This document shows positions 20,540 to 31,083 of a DNA stretch of 64,000 nt, one piece after another; position 1 is the stretch's first letter, and each line of letters opens with the position of its first letter. The DNA comes from Xanthostigma xanthostigma (Eukaryota > Arthropoda > Insecta > Raphidioptera > Raphidiidae). The position numbers and the translations under genes are program-made. The notes beneath the pieces were generated by a model. The model ran no database searches and was not told where the DNA came from. It saw only the letters and a program-made list of their open reading frames with translations. The DNA lies in the NCBI GenBank assembly GCA_963575645.1, contig OY754468.1, forward strand, positions 11,532,001 through 11,596,000, given 5' to 3'.

Positions 20540-21085
20540 GAATAAAAATTCCAGCCAATTGGGCGACGGGACCATTCCAACTTCAAAAATGTTGACATAT
20601 TTTGATTAACGTTGCCATGGTTACCTACATAATATGTTCCACGTCATGTAAATATTAATCAAAACATGCTGTACTTGTTTATTTCTGACATTTTCAAAAT
20701 ATTTCCGAAACTATAAAGTTTAGAAAAAAAAATTTTTAACGAAACTTTCTTGAAAAAATAAATAAAATAATAAACCGTTATGAAAAGTATACCATTATTA
20801 TATAAAAAACACCGTTATAGCAAATATCTCTTCTGCGCATGCGCCGATTTTCCCCAAAAACAATAGGGCTCTTCATATTTGCCTATCAAACATCCTCCCA
20901 AAATTTGGTTTCGATCCGCTCATCCGTTTGACCTGTATCGTGTTCACAAACAGACGCAGAGTTTTTCCAAAAATATGTTTTTTAGATTCGGGGGACCTCA
21001 AAACGGAAAGATATTGTAAAATTTTTGAAAAGTGATTTTTGACCTAAACTAGTACCATTCCCCACTTGTGGGTTGGAAAGGTAAA
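20540..21085 (-). repeat. dispersed repeat family A, near full-length copy
   Basis: The family ends with a stem-loop ccattccccacttgtgggtt.. ggaatgg. Its body includes the blocks 'aatatgaagagccctattgt' and 'gcgcatgcgcagaagagata' (minus strand). Copies also lie at 36853-43760 (split), 46106-46530 and 47860-48235. No coding capacity was seen; the class is unknown. Confidence 0.7.
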
Positions 21086-21548
21086 ATAAAAAAAAATAAC
21101 TTCCAAAAATAGCGAGTGCTAGCCACTTAACGGATTCGTTATTATAGCGAAAACAGCTGAGTATAGGCTCCCAGGAAGTGAAAAAACCATATCGATGTCA
21201 TGAGTAACTATGGAAACGATACGTTTCATGTGACGCGATAAGTGAGATTCGACCAACTCTCAAAAAATACGTTACGGCAGACAGTACTACTCAACAGGTG
21301 GAGTGCAAATATAGGTTAGGTACCTGTATGTGATTGGCTTTGGCACATAAGTATTTAGTAATGCAGCCAATAATAGACGTACCGACATGCGATATGACAG
21401 GCTGTGAAAGTGGAGAATCAGCCATCAACACTGAATGGGTAGAAAGATTGACGCTAGACCCATTAGCGATATGTGAGATTCAATATAAACAGTGCGTTCA
21501 AAAAAAATGGTCGATTTGAGGTTTTTTGAGGAAAAATTTTATATGAAA

Positions 21549-21880
21549 TAGCGGCCCCACCCGGTTTCACCCGGGTACAAAAGAACAAATGAGGGGGAGG
21601 AACATGAGTACGCACATTCGTCTTAGTTTACCGAGATGAATGTTGTGTCCAAATTTCATGATGATCGGAGTTACCGTTCAAAAGTTTTTGTCGGACTGAC
21701 AAATTTTAAGTTACATTTTGAAACATTTTTCATTGATGCTCCGCTCCTATTGGTCGTAGCGTGATAATAGATAGTCTATAGCCTTCCTCGATAAATGGGC
21801 TACACAACAAAAAAAAATCAATTCGAACCAGTAGTTCCTGAGATTAGCGCGTTCAACCAAACAAATAAACAAACTCTTTA
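21549..21880 (+). repeat. dispersed repeat family B, full copy
   Basis: It starts tagcggccccacccggtttc and passes through 'atgaatgttgtgtccaaatt' and 'gtagttcctgagattagcgc'. It ends in an aacaaac/ctttaa run. It is probably a non-LTR retrotransposon 3' end or SINE-like unit; no protein is encoded. Confidence 0.7.
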
Positions 21881-21884
21881 AATA

Positions 21885-22000
21885 AATAAAATTATCGACC
21901 AATTTTTTTCAGTCTAAATATTGACAAAAATAAAATTATAAATCAATATTACAAAAAATGACGTTTCGATCTGGGTTAAGCTTTTCTTCAGAAATATCTA
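21885..22000 (-). repeat. hammerhead-associated repeat, decayed copy
   Basis: The minus strand has CTGAAGA (21991-21985) and GAAACG (about 21967-21962), but the bases between no longer form the stem seen in other copies. The outer block with attatcgaccaatttttttc matches the family. Confidence 0.65.
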
Positions 22001-22254
22001 AAAATATAAAAAAATAATTAGTAAAATCTACTTATTTTATAATAGAATGCAGATGCAATGATACACTCTAAATAACGACAAACTCACTATAAATAACAAC
22101 AATACGTCATATTTAAGCAATAAACAGTGCTCGTTTGTTATTTTATTGCTTTGTTGTCAGCATCATGCGTGCCGAAGATTCTAAGAAATTCGTTCTACTG
22201 CTTATCCATAAGTTATCATATTCTTAGCTGCCCACAAACTTGCAAGCTGTGAAC

Positions 22255-22398
22255 ATGGCGGGTCAAAGAAAATCTTTGTGTATTGACGAAAAAGTTTTAT
22301 TAATACGCGCAATAGACGCGGGAGAAAAGATAAGTGATGTTGGGAGACGCTTTAGAGTTTAGATTCAGTCGCTCGACCGTATCGACAATATGGATTAT
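22255..22398 (+). pseudogene. pogo/Tigger-type transposase N-terminus, broken
   Basis: The frame from ATG 22255 reads MAGQRKSLCIDEKVLLIRAI then DAGEKISDVGRRF, the pattern of the CENP-B-like helix-turn-helix that begins pogo/Tigger transposases. It then hits a stop. After a small frame change (about 22350) the pattern resumes as RFSRSTVSTIW. No DDE domain follows. It is a dead transposon fragment or an exapted DNA-binding piece. Confidence 0.6.
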
Positions 22399-22874
22399 TG
22401 GAATAATATGGATTATTTCTTCCCTCCGTTTAACGACAACTCTCAATAACGCACAGTCAGTGTCGCTATATAGGTAGAGTTTACACTGTATATAGAAAAA
22501 TGGAGATTTTCGAAAATGCATAATAAAATCGGGCGACGTTTGGATCTAAGTGACACCGAGACGTATCGAATAAAAACAAAGTTTTTTTTTTTTTAAATTG
22601 GTTAAGTCGTTCTGGCTGTACTCTGAATACAAAACAGCTCTACTCACAAAGTCACAAACAAAGCGAGTGTTTAAATAGGCGCTTTAGCTTAAATATACTT
22701 TGCCATTTGAAAAAAAAAATGCATGCACACTTCCGGTTGAGTTTGAAATACAAAAAAATATACCTCAGCAGTTTCCGATTGTAAGTTTCGAATTGGACAA
22801 AAAACTGTTTAAACTTTTTTTTGTACCTGGTAGGGATACATGAATTATTCACTGTTACCACTTTCGGTGAGAGC

Positions 22875-23500
22875 TAGTGATGTGTCCACATGACTCTTTA
22901 TTGGGAGCTGGCTCCGTGCGCTCCGCTCACTAAAAAGAGTCGCTCAGAGCGAGTCGATCAAAGGAGCGACACTAGACAGTACGCACTACACAAGAGTGCA
23001 GACTGCAGAGGTGTGAACTGTCATCATGCATGCTCAGGAGTCACGTAGCATTGCACAGCACAATACACCACACTCACCTCTGAGCTCATTTTCACATGAA
23101 TCTGATCTTATATTATTCGCATTTCGGAAAAACTATTAAGTACCTATAATAAAAGCTTAACAATAATAATGTTTATTGTTACAATATTATATCTTTGTCA
23201 ACGACGTCAATGTGAATGGTTTAAGTCACTGTAAGCTTAGTACTATTTCACTTACAGTGTTTCATTCAACATTAAATGACTCAGCAAAGATAACTCCGAA
23301 CGTGCAAAATTCACTAGTGCCTCTGTGGCCTGTGCTGTGTGCGCTCTGTAAATGTGCGAATGCAACAGTACAAAACAGCTCAGTACAGAGAAATGGCGCT
23401 CGGAGTGAGTCACTCACAAAAAAAAAAGAGCGACTCGCACCGCTGCGAGAAAGAAGTCGTTCATTATAAACGACTCGCTCAGGAGCGACACACTGTAGAT
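22875..23500. mobile_element. possible hAT-like element rich in gagcgactcg motifs
   Basis: Left (22877) agtgatgtgtcc and right acacactgta with flanking gagcgac/gtcgctc clusters look like degenerate hAT ends. No clean target duplication was found. The overlapping open frames (97 and 113 codons) are low-complexity and not called. Confidence 0.3.
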
Positions 23501-23571
23501 TGATTTCCAACAGACTGCGGTTACATAAATACGACACGTTTACTTGGCAGAAGATGCCAAAATATATGCCG

Positions 23572-23612
23572 ACACACACACACACACACCAACACACACG
23601 CACATGCGCACA
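23572..23612. repeat. CA microsatellite
   Basis: A (ca)n run with interruptions, gacacacacacacacacacc then aacacacacgcac. Confidence 0.9.
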
Positions 23613-23934
23613 TTTACTTTGACGTGTTAAAGACTAGATCAAACTTCTAATATGTTGGACAATTCTCGGCGACAATTATAATTTTTATTAATTATATCTA
23701 TAGTGATTAATGAACACAAAAGTTTCATAGTTTAGTCTCAAATAATAACAAATGAATCGTTACCCAGTAGCTATTTATAGTGTTTTGAAAAAGATTCAGA
23801 ACCCACAACAGTGAAACAAGTTAATCAGAACAGGACCGTAGCTAGGCAGGGGCAACAGGGACACGTACCCAGGACCCAGACGGAAAGGAAGTCCTAGAAA
23901 GAAATAATCTAAAAAATATATAAATTAATTCGTG

Positions 23935-24041
23935 TCTACTTATTTTCTAATTGAATTTTTTATTATCGAAATATTAATGAAAAAATAATAATATTTCGAT
24001 AATAAAAAACTCAAACTTAATTCTATTAGAAAATAAGTAGA
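23935..24041. repeat. inverted repeat flanking a hammerhead-type repeat
   Basis: tctacttattttctaat...tcgaaatatt (23935-23976) is inverted at 23987-24041, with a ~12-base extra stretch in the right arm. Confidence 0.7.
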
Positions 24042-24042
24042 T

Positions 24043-24212
24043 ACTCAAATCTTTGATTAACGTCTGATTAGAACTCTTCAAAAAATAAAATTATCGACCA
24101 ATTTTTCAGACAATATATTAACAAAATATAATTAATACATTATTTTTTATATTTTTAGATCCATTCTGAAGAAGATCCAAATCGGGATCGAAACGTTAAT
24201 GTATTAATTATT
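24043..24212 (+). repeat. hammerhead-associated repeat with CTGAAGA...GAAA core
   Basis: The core at 24166-24195 reads CTGAAGA A GATCC-aaatcg-GGATC GAAACG, a 5-bp stem. It is preceded by the family's attatcgaccaatttttc block. Penelope-like retroelements are known to carry hammerhead motifs with this CUGANGA/GAAA layout. No RT was found here, so the element assignment is inference. Confidence 0.65.
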
Positions 24213-24215
24213 GCA

Positions 24216-24600
24216 CATACCGCTAAACTAGCGGTATGTGCTTTATTATCGCTTTGCGCGTCAGAGCTGACTTTCGTTCACATAAGAAGTTGTATCTAAG
24301 TTAATTTCGCAAGAAATCCATTCAAATTGAAGCTTTTTGAAAAGAGGAGATTCTGATCTATAAAACAGAACCATTTTTAAATCCATTCGAGTTCATAAAT
24401 ACTACTAAAATTGTAATTGAAAATCACGAACAGCAGTCGTCGGTTGGTCTGTACGTATGTACGTACGTATGTACGTCACGACTCTACAGATCGCAATTTT
24501 GGTCAGATTGCCTTGGGTTATATTTTATTCACTTTATTTACTATCAGACCAGAACCCTATTTAAATTCACTAAAATGTGTTCAGTAGTTTAATTTTTATA
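24216..24600 (+). repeat. dispersed repeat family C with terminal perfect hairpin
   Basis: It begins with gcacataccgcta-aac-tagcggtatgtgc, a perfect 13-bp stem (24223-24251). The body is shared, inverted, with 32215-32830. A gtacgtatgtacgta simple repeat lies near 24457-24477. Confidence 0.65.
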
Positions 24601-24726
24601 AACAGTTTTATTTTATTATTTTTTGACAGTCAATAGTTTGAAAAAACAATATAATAATTACTGTGTAAATGTCCATAAAACAAGTGCTACACTTGTATAC
24701 CGTAATAACAGTAGAATGCTTAGCAA

Positions 24727-24797
24727 GTTTCGTAACGTAATGGGTATGTCATCAGACCCACAACAGTAAGGTCCTGGGTTCGATTCCTTCCGAAATA
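24727..24797 (+). repeat. tRNA-Val-like pseudogene or SINE head
   Basis: The sequence starts gtttcgtaacgtaatgggta, has a B-box ggttcgattcc at about 24777-24787, and closes with cgaaa pairing to the 5' tttcg. aaggtcctgggttcgattcc matches insect/animal tRNA-Val style. The anticodon arm is degenerate. A T-rich tail follows, as for Pol III termination. Confidence 0.5.
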
Positions 24798-25023
24798 ATT
24801 GGATTTTATTTATTTTTTTCTATTCCATTTTATTCCACTTGATATTAATTATATATTAATTTTATGTATACCTACATAGTTCTTATTTTTTTTTTTTTCA
24901 AATTTAAAAAAATATTTTTTGAATTTTGAATTATTTATTTCTTTAAATTTTTTAAAAATATCTTTTCAATTTTGTTTTTTTTTATCATACCTACAGTGGA
25001 AAACTTGCGGGATGTGCACTTTT

Positions 25024-25188
25024 GGTTTTGCCAACTATTTTGTTAATATATTGTCTGAAAAATTGGTCAATATTTTTATTTATTAAATAAGTAGATATGT
25101 ACTAATTAATTTTTATATTTTTTAGATTATTTCTGAAGAAGTTCCAAATCCGGCCCGAAACGTCATCTATTGAATTATAATTTTATAT
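25024..25188 (+). repeat. hammerhead-associated repeat, decayed stem II, interrupted
   Basis: CTGAAGA at 25133-25139 and GAAACGTC at about 25157-25164 are present, but stem II has mismatches (GTTCC against GGCCC). The 3' part of the repeat resumes at 25398 after a 209-bp insertion. Confidence 0.65.
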
Positions 25189-25397
25189 ATTTAAGTGTGT
25201 GAGATCCTGGATGATGATATAGTAAGTTGTTGTTTTTAGAGGAAGAAGGATCATAGAAAACTATCAAGACGAAATTTTTATTTTTCACAACGTTTCGCCT
25301 GATGAAGTGTTAATTACAACACGAAACGTTGCGAAAAATAAAAATTTCGTCTTGATAGTTTTCTATGATCCTTCTTCCTCTAAAAACAACAACTTAC
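25189..25397. mobile_element. hairpin insertion with a hammerhead-like core in its loop
   Basis: Arms at 25218-25297 and 25322-25401 are 80-bp reverse complements with one mismatch seen. The loop region reads CTGATGA (25299-25305), a 5-bp stem GTGTT/AACAC, then GAAACG (25323-25328). The matching 13 bp tataattttatat at 25176-25188 and 25398-25410 look like a target duplication, although the right one overlaps the arm end. No coding sequence is present. Confidence 0.75.
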
Positions 25398-25479
25398 TAT
25401 AATTTTATATTTTTTTATCAATATTTATTATATAGTCTGAAAAAATTAGTCGATAATATTATTTCTCTGATATTTTAAC

Positions 25480-25960
25480 TAATCATTATCTTTAGGAGGC
25501 ATAAAAGACACTTCGTCGCTCGCAGCAGTACCGAACATGTCTGATTTCAGCGCGAAACCTCCCGAATGTAGTTTCTGTTTCGGCCGGATGGAAGCCGAAA
25601 CCGAAAGTTCGGTCGGACAGTACCCACGACACAATCGACATAAGCGTCTTTGTCTTTCGGCCACATAGAAAGAGTAACGCAACGAAAAAGACAATCATGT
25701 CCAACTCTGTCTGGCTGTATTTCATATCGCATTAGCCGCGTTCTTTTTACGCGCTCAACACACATTCCCGTGGACTTCGACTTAATGTCCGCTAATACAG
25801 CGAACCGCAGCCGCCACAACAGTCCGCCTCCTTGACCGAATGCAATTATTTATCACCCGGAGTTTAGTCGGTCGGTTCGGACCAGTGGCGGCGATACCGC
25901 GTTCTACGCGCATGAAACTCGTAAGGTGCACATAGGGAAGTTGGCATTGGGAAAAAATAC
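25480..25960. other. GC- and CpG-richer block, unassigned
   Basis: This block stands out in base composition from the AT-rich surroundings. Three overlapping minus-strand frames (71-90 codons) run through it without any motif I recognise. It could be an unmethylated regulatory region, a host exon, or part of an unrecognised transposon. I do not call a gene. Confidence 0.3.
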
Positions 25961-26439
25961 TTGGATCAGAGTTAGCCATGACTGCATTAATTGTATTGAA
26001 TTATCGTGGTAATCTTGAGAATTTCTATTTTATTTTGATTTATTTTTATTTTACTTGGCATTTTTAATAATAAAAAGCTCTTATAAATTATTATTTTAAT
26101 TTTTTTGTACAAAAATAAAACAAAAAAACAACTCCATCTGTTTGGAAACATTTCATTCAAAAATTGTCTGACTGGTATGGTTTTCACTCTGATTTTCGAA
26201 AATCGAGTTTTCGTCAGATCTCTACGTTTTGAGGTCCTAGGAAGCTATTCTGACTATTTTGGCGATGATGACCGTAGGGCTGTATGCATAATTGTAAACC
26301 TCGCATTTACTTTTGAACGGAGTGACCGATTGAAACGTGGTTTGCGGCATCTGACGTGAGTTTGCTGAACTTAGATTTCCTAAAAAATTGGAATGATTCG
26401 GCCAAATGGATTTTGAAAAATCTCAAAAATACAAATTTC

Positions 26440-26790
26440 GAACATTTTTCGAAATTAAGTTTTTTTTGTAATATTTTCTAAACTACTAAACCGATTTATT
26501 CCCAAATCTAATCAGCTCTTCTCCTTAAAAAACTGCGTTGATTTTCGCAAAATCGGTTTATTTGTTCACGAGATATAGTGAACGAAAAATTTGTAAAAAA
26601 GTGTTTTTTTTTTAAATTACTCGTAAAAATTCGTTTCAGGTCGATTTTTTTGTAATAAATTATTTTATTACGTTAAAAAACTGTGTCGATCGCTGCAAAC
26701 CGCATCAAAATCGGTTAATTTCTTCACGAGATACCTATCGTGAACGGAAAATTCGTAAAAAAGTGTTTTTTTTTTTTTTTGAACTAGAAG
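26440..26790. repeat. diverged tandem duplication, ~180-bp period
   Basis: Blocks with 'aaatcggtt', 'ttcacgagata' and 'gtaaaaaagtgttttttttt' occur at 26550-26615 and again at 26710-26780. Confidence 0.6.
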
Positions 26791-27584
26791 AGGTAAAAAA
26801 TTTACTTCATCCTGTATTTTATATATATTTGAGCGTTTTGAACTCGAAAATAGCGGGAAGTTTTAGGGATGTCCCGCATGGGTCAAACTTCTTTTCAAAT
26901 TTTTTAATTTCAATTAATATTTTTTCATTGTGGACCACTGCGAATTGTGATTTGAATTTCATTCTGGCCTAAACTATATCTCGCAGCCAAGTAAGAATGG
27001 TTGGGTTGCATCGGAAGCGTGAATTTTAATTCAGCGGGACGGACTCATTAAAATACTTCACTACTTCAAAAGAATCTCGATAGACCAATGACCTTGAGCG
27101 TCTATAATAATCTACAATCGCTCTCTCCTTCTCGAAGAACGAATTATTCCCTCCTCCCCCCAGCATGACAGCACCGGTCAGATACTTGTTTATTTTTGAA
27201 GTTTAATGTTCATTCTGAATAAAAATCAAAAACTGAATGAAATTTGTAGCACTGCGTGTTTATTTAAATTGCACAAAAAACATTGCACACACGCAAATCT
27301 GGTCGATTATTTTCGACTGCATTGCAAACTCTAAAAATAGCCGCCGTTAAAATGATTACCGACTTGAAAACCGCACGATTTCTTTCCGCATGATTAATGT
27401 ACATACACAAAAAAAGATATGTACACAGTATATAAGCGCTGAACGAACTAGCGAGAGTCTTTTCTTAGAATAACTGCAATAAAACTATAATAATTCAAGC
27501 AGGAAAATAAAATGACATCAGTGAAGTAATCTCAGAATTGAAATGTGTGCTTGTTTCTATTTATAAATTCCGTATTTACGTAAT

Positions 27585-27790
27585 ACTAGTCGTTACCCGC
27601 GGCTTCGCACGCGATTGAGACGAAACGCATGCATAGTTACTCCTTTCACGACGTAGACCCCCCTAATAAATTTCCAAATTGATGACATTCACGTGATCAA
27701 CGTCCTGACAAACCTTGAAAATGACACCCATGTTGATTTTTAGACTATTTACCTCTTTTCACTCTCTGAAGGGGTTGGTTTTGAAAAAGC
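27585..27790 (+). repeat. dispersed repeat family E (cgttacccgcggcttcgcac)
   Basis: It is shared with 61705-61890, including 'gacaccctt..'-type variants and the stretch 'aaaatgacacccatgttgat'. The 61-codon frame here lies inside it. Confidence 0.65.
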
Positions 27791-27869
27791 TCGAAACACG
27801 TTTTTATTTATTTGTTGAAAGGAGTAATCCTGCGCTTTTTCGAATTGATACATCTATCTTATATATGAC

Positions 27870-28455
27870 TAGCGGCCCGTCCGGTTTCAACCGGGTGTAA
27901 AAGAACGAATGGGGAAGGGAGGAACATGAGTACACATCATCTTAGTTTACCGAGATGAATGTTGTGTCCAAATTTCATGATGATAGGAGTTACCGTTCAA
28001 AAGTTTTTGTCGATAAAAATCAGTATTTAAACTTTTTTAACTAATAATTTTTTTTTAATTAATTAAATAAAATTAAAATGAATTCAAATGTATACGCTTT
28101 AGAAGAAAGCAATGCAGAAAATAAAAAAAAAAAAAATAAAAATATATTCGCCCAACGTGGGGCTCGAACCCACGATTGAGCCACCTGAGGTTGTGTTCTC
28201 ACAACGCTAATATGAGTATATCTAGTTAGTGCATTTCACATGAATAGAAGCTTATTTTTGAGATACATTTTGCAACATTTTTCATTAAAGCTCCGCTCGT
28301 AATGGTCATAGCGTAATATTTTATAGCCTATAGCCTTCCTCGATAAATGGGCTATCCAACAAAAAAAATTTTTTTTTCAATTTCGCCAGTACTTCCTGAG
28401 ATTAGCGCGTTCAAACAAATAAACAAACTCTTCAACTTTATATATTAGTATAGAA
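27870..28455 (+). repeat. dispersed repeat family B, split by a tRNA-Lys-containing insertion
   Basis: The family B 5' part (27870-28013) and 3' part (28259-28455, ending ttatatattagtatag) are separated by about 245 bp that are absent from the copies at 21549 and 29961. Confidence 0.7.
28149..28222 (-). repeat. tRNA-Lys-derived sequence
   Basis: The minus-strand 3' half, cgtgggttcgagccccacg followed by ttgggcg, matches eukaryotic tRNA-Lys(CTT) T-arm and acceptor strand. The 5' half is degraded and cannot pair with the acceptor end. A T-rich tract follows at 28120-28140 on the minus strand. It is best read as a SINE or retro-pseudogene. Confidence 0.6.
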
Positions 28456-28730
28456 GTATAGATTTCTTCATGCCAGTTTTGAACCCTCGTTACACCCTTT
28501 TAGGGATGCCGAGGTCATAATAACTGTGTACCAAATTTCAGCCCAATCCGTCCAGTGGTTTGCGCAGTGCATTGATTCTCCATGCAAATTTTGAACCGTC
28601 GTCACACCCTTTCAGAGGTTGAATTTTCAAAAATCTGTTCTTAGTGAATGCCTACGTCATAATAACTACCTGTACGCCAAATTAACTCACTGTATATACT
28701 GGCCTAAGTGGATAGTCAACAAGTTATGTT
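28456..28730. repeat. dispersed repeat family F fragment
   Basis: Blocks such as 'caaatttcagcccaatccgt' and 'aggttgaattttcaaaaatc' recur at 60050-60580 and 61980-62090. The family is non-coding here. Confidence 0.55.
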
Positions 28731-29015
28731 TTTTTCCTAAATAAATAAAATAAAAACACGGATAACAGCTGATAAGCATTTTGTGATTTTTTTTTATAAA
28801 CCGTTGACTCTGCATACCGCAAAAAAACCGCAGGTTTAAATTTTATCACTTATTTGTAACGAAAATGAGAAATTGAAACACAAAAACCATCATTAACATA
28901 AAAAATCGCTTAAGCAATATACAAGTACTATTTGCAATTTTTTGGGCTTGAGGAAGACAAAAATAAAGAAATTAACAAATAATTGTTGCTGTACCTGCTT
29001 TTCTATAGTCTATAC

Positions 29016-29354
29016 TAGGGGTCGGCAAACTTTTGAGACGGAAGAGCCAAAAGTTACAATTTACAAAATACCCCAGTTTTTAAAGAGCCACTAAACATTT
29101 TCGTTTCAGTATTATAGTATTTGCTTATATAGGTCTAATATCCGAGGACGACACGTCGCGACGGGGGCGGTGTAGGTGAAACGCGAGTGGAAATGGCTGA
29201 GAGATAGACATGGTACTCAATCATGGATCGATTGGACGATTTTAAAGAGTTTATATAATAAAACAATTATTTTTTTGCGTATGGAACTGGAGAGCCGCAA
29301 CTTTAGATCAAAAGAGCCGCATGTGGCTCGCGAGTCGCAGGTTGCCGACCCCTG
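29016..29354. mobile_element. hAT miniature element
   Basis: 13-bp ends taggggtcggcaa and ttgccgacccctg are inverted with one mismatch. The perfect 8-bp target duplication gtctatac (29008-29015 and 29355-29362) is diagnostic of hAT transposition. The internal 74-codon frame is not a transposase. A related left end starts at 54977. Confidence 0.92.
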
Positions 29355-29960
29355 GTCTATACCGTCATCTGCACTTAAAATTCGATTTGCATTTTCGTAA
29401 TTTTTAAAAGGATAGGCGAAGGCTCAAGGTCGTTGAGTTACACACGCACAAAATCAAATATGTGAAATGTGGAGATGAAATTGACGCGTTCTTTGAATTT
29501 TTTTTTATCTGACACCGGCGTTTGTGGGCGGGCGGTTCACCCGAAATAAAATTAATTACTGTATACCTAAGAGGAGCGAAATTAATGAAATGATAAAAGT
29601 TTGCATAGTTGGAATTCGTTCCAAGTTGATGTTATTAAGAACATAACTCACTCTGAAGTGACTGCATTAAGTTAATTTTCCGTATGAAAAACACATTAAT
29701 CCGAGATCAGAGAAAGAGCACTATCAACCCATTAATGGCCGACATTAATTTACTTTGCATCGCGATCAGTGTCATTGTAATCTGGTAATCTTTATAATTT
29801 TTAAAGTAAACCTTTTTTTGACACGGTCCTAGAGCTATCAAACATTTTTTGGGTTATAGGTATGTGTATCAGCGTGAAAATTTGTAACACTCAGACTTGT
29901 AAAAAATACTTTTTAAAAGTATTTAAATACAAATAGAAATACTCTTGCTTTATTGAGTAC

Positions 29961-30310
29961 TAGCGGTCCCGCCCGGTTTCACCCGGGTGCAAAAGAACGA
30001 ATGGGAGGGGGAGGTACATGAGTACGCACATTCATCTTAGTTTACCAAAATGAATGTTGTGTCCAAATTTCATGATGATCGGAGTTATCGTTCAAAAGTT
30101 TTTTTTTCGGACGGACACATTTTGAGTTACATTTTGCAACATTTTTTATTGATGCTCCGCTCCGATTGATCGTAGCGTGATATTATATAGCCTATAGCCT
30201 TCCTCGATAAATGAACTATCCAACAAAAAAAAATTCAATTCAAACCAGTAATTCCTGAGATTAGCGCGTTCTACCAAACAAACAAACTTCAGCTTTATAG
30301 ATTAGTATAG
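29961..30310 (+). repeat. dispersed repeat family B, full copy
   Basis: It runs from tagcggtcccgcccggtttc to cagctttatagattagtata. It is the longest uninterrupted copy in the window. Confidence 0.7.
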
Positions 30311-30523
30311 ATTTAAATACAAATACTTTTGCTGCATAGAGTATTTAAAATATAAATATAACAAATACTTTTGGGTTACCTTTATAAAAATATTCTCAAG
30401 CATTTGCTTGATCTATCAGCAAGTACACAAGCTCAACTAATTAAAAAAAGATTTTGAAGCAAGTATATATTTGTACAAAATACTTAATTTTCAGTATTTA
30501 AATACAAATTATAAATAGTATTT

Positions 30524-30934
30524 AAGTAAATAAAATTGTCGACCAATTTTTCACAGACCATACGATATATTGACAAAAAATAATAAAAATACAAATCAAT
30601 ATAACACAAGATGACGTTTCGATCCGGATTTGGATCTTCTTCTACAAACAAAATTTATAAACCGTATAGTCATGGATATCAAAGTACCCATAAAATAAAT
30701 TTTGTTTGTTATTAATTTTTCATTATTTTTAGAATCATTCAAAGTTTCAATCTTGCGTGCAATTTATTAGATAATAAATTACTTAATACTAATTAATTTT
30801 TATATTTTTTAGATATTTCTGAAGAAGATCCAAATCCGGATCGAAACGTCATCTTGTGTTATATTGATTTGTATTTTCATTATTTTTTGTCAATATATGG
30901 TCTGAGAAAAATTGGTCGACAATTTTATTTACTT
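30524..30934. repeat. inverted pair of hammerhead-associated repeats
   Basis: Arms 30524-30642 and 30821-30934 are reverse complements over ~115 bp, with a ~178-bp spacer. The plus-strand core at 30819-30848 is intact: CTGAAGA A GATCC-aaatcc-GGATC GAAACG followed by TC. The minus-strand core has lost its CTGA (reads GTAGAAGA), so only one side could fold as a hammerhead. Confidence 0.75.
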
Positions 30935-31023
30935 GAAGAGTTCTATTCAGACGTTAATCAAAGATTTAAATAGTATTTGAAATACAAATACTAGAAAAGT
31001 ATTTGTATTTTGAAATACTTTCA

Positions 31024-31083
31024 CTCAAATAATTATTTGAGTGTTACCAGACTTGTAAATTATAATTTACAAGCTGGTAACAC
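31024..31083. repeat. two adjacent palindromes
   Basis: ctcaaataattatttgag (31024-31041) is followed by a ~21-bp-armed palindrome from gtgttaccag (31041) to ctggtaacac (31083) with one unpaired base. Confidence 0.75.

Noticed and set aside
23176-23603. 97- and 113-codon frames on opposite strands
   Set aside because: They overlap each other and run through a CA repeat and repeated gagcgac motifs; no family match.
24727-24797. Functional tRNA-Val gene
   Set aside because: The anticodon stem does not form and the T-arm has mismatches; better a SINE head or pseudogene.
25479-25835. Cluster of overlapping 61-90-codon frames
   Set aside because: Several frames on both strands cover the same bases with no motif. 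It reflects GC-richer composition.
28149-28222. Functional tRNA-Lys gene
   Set aside because: The 5' half does not pair with the acceptor strand and lacks a proper D-arm.
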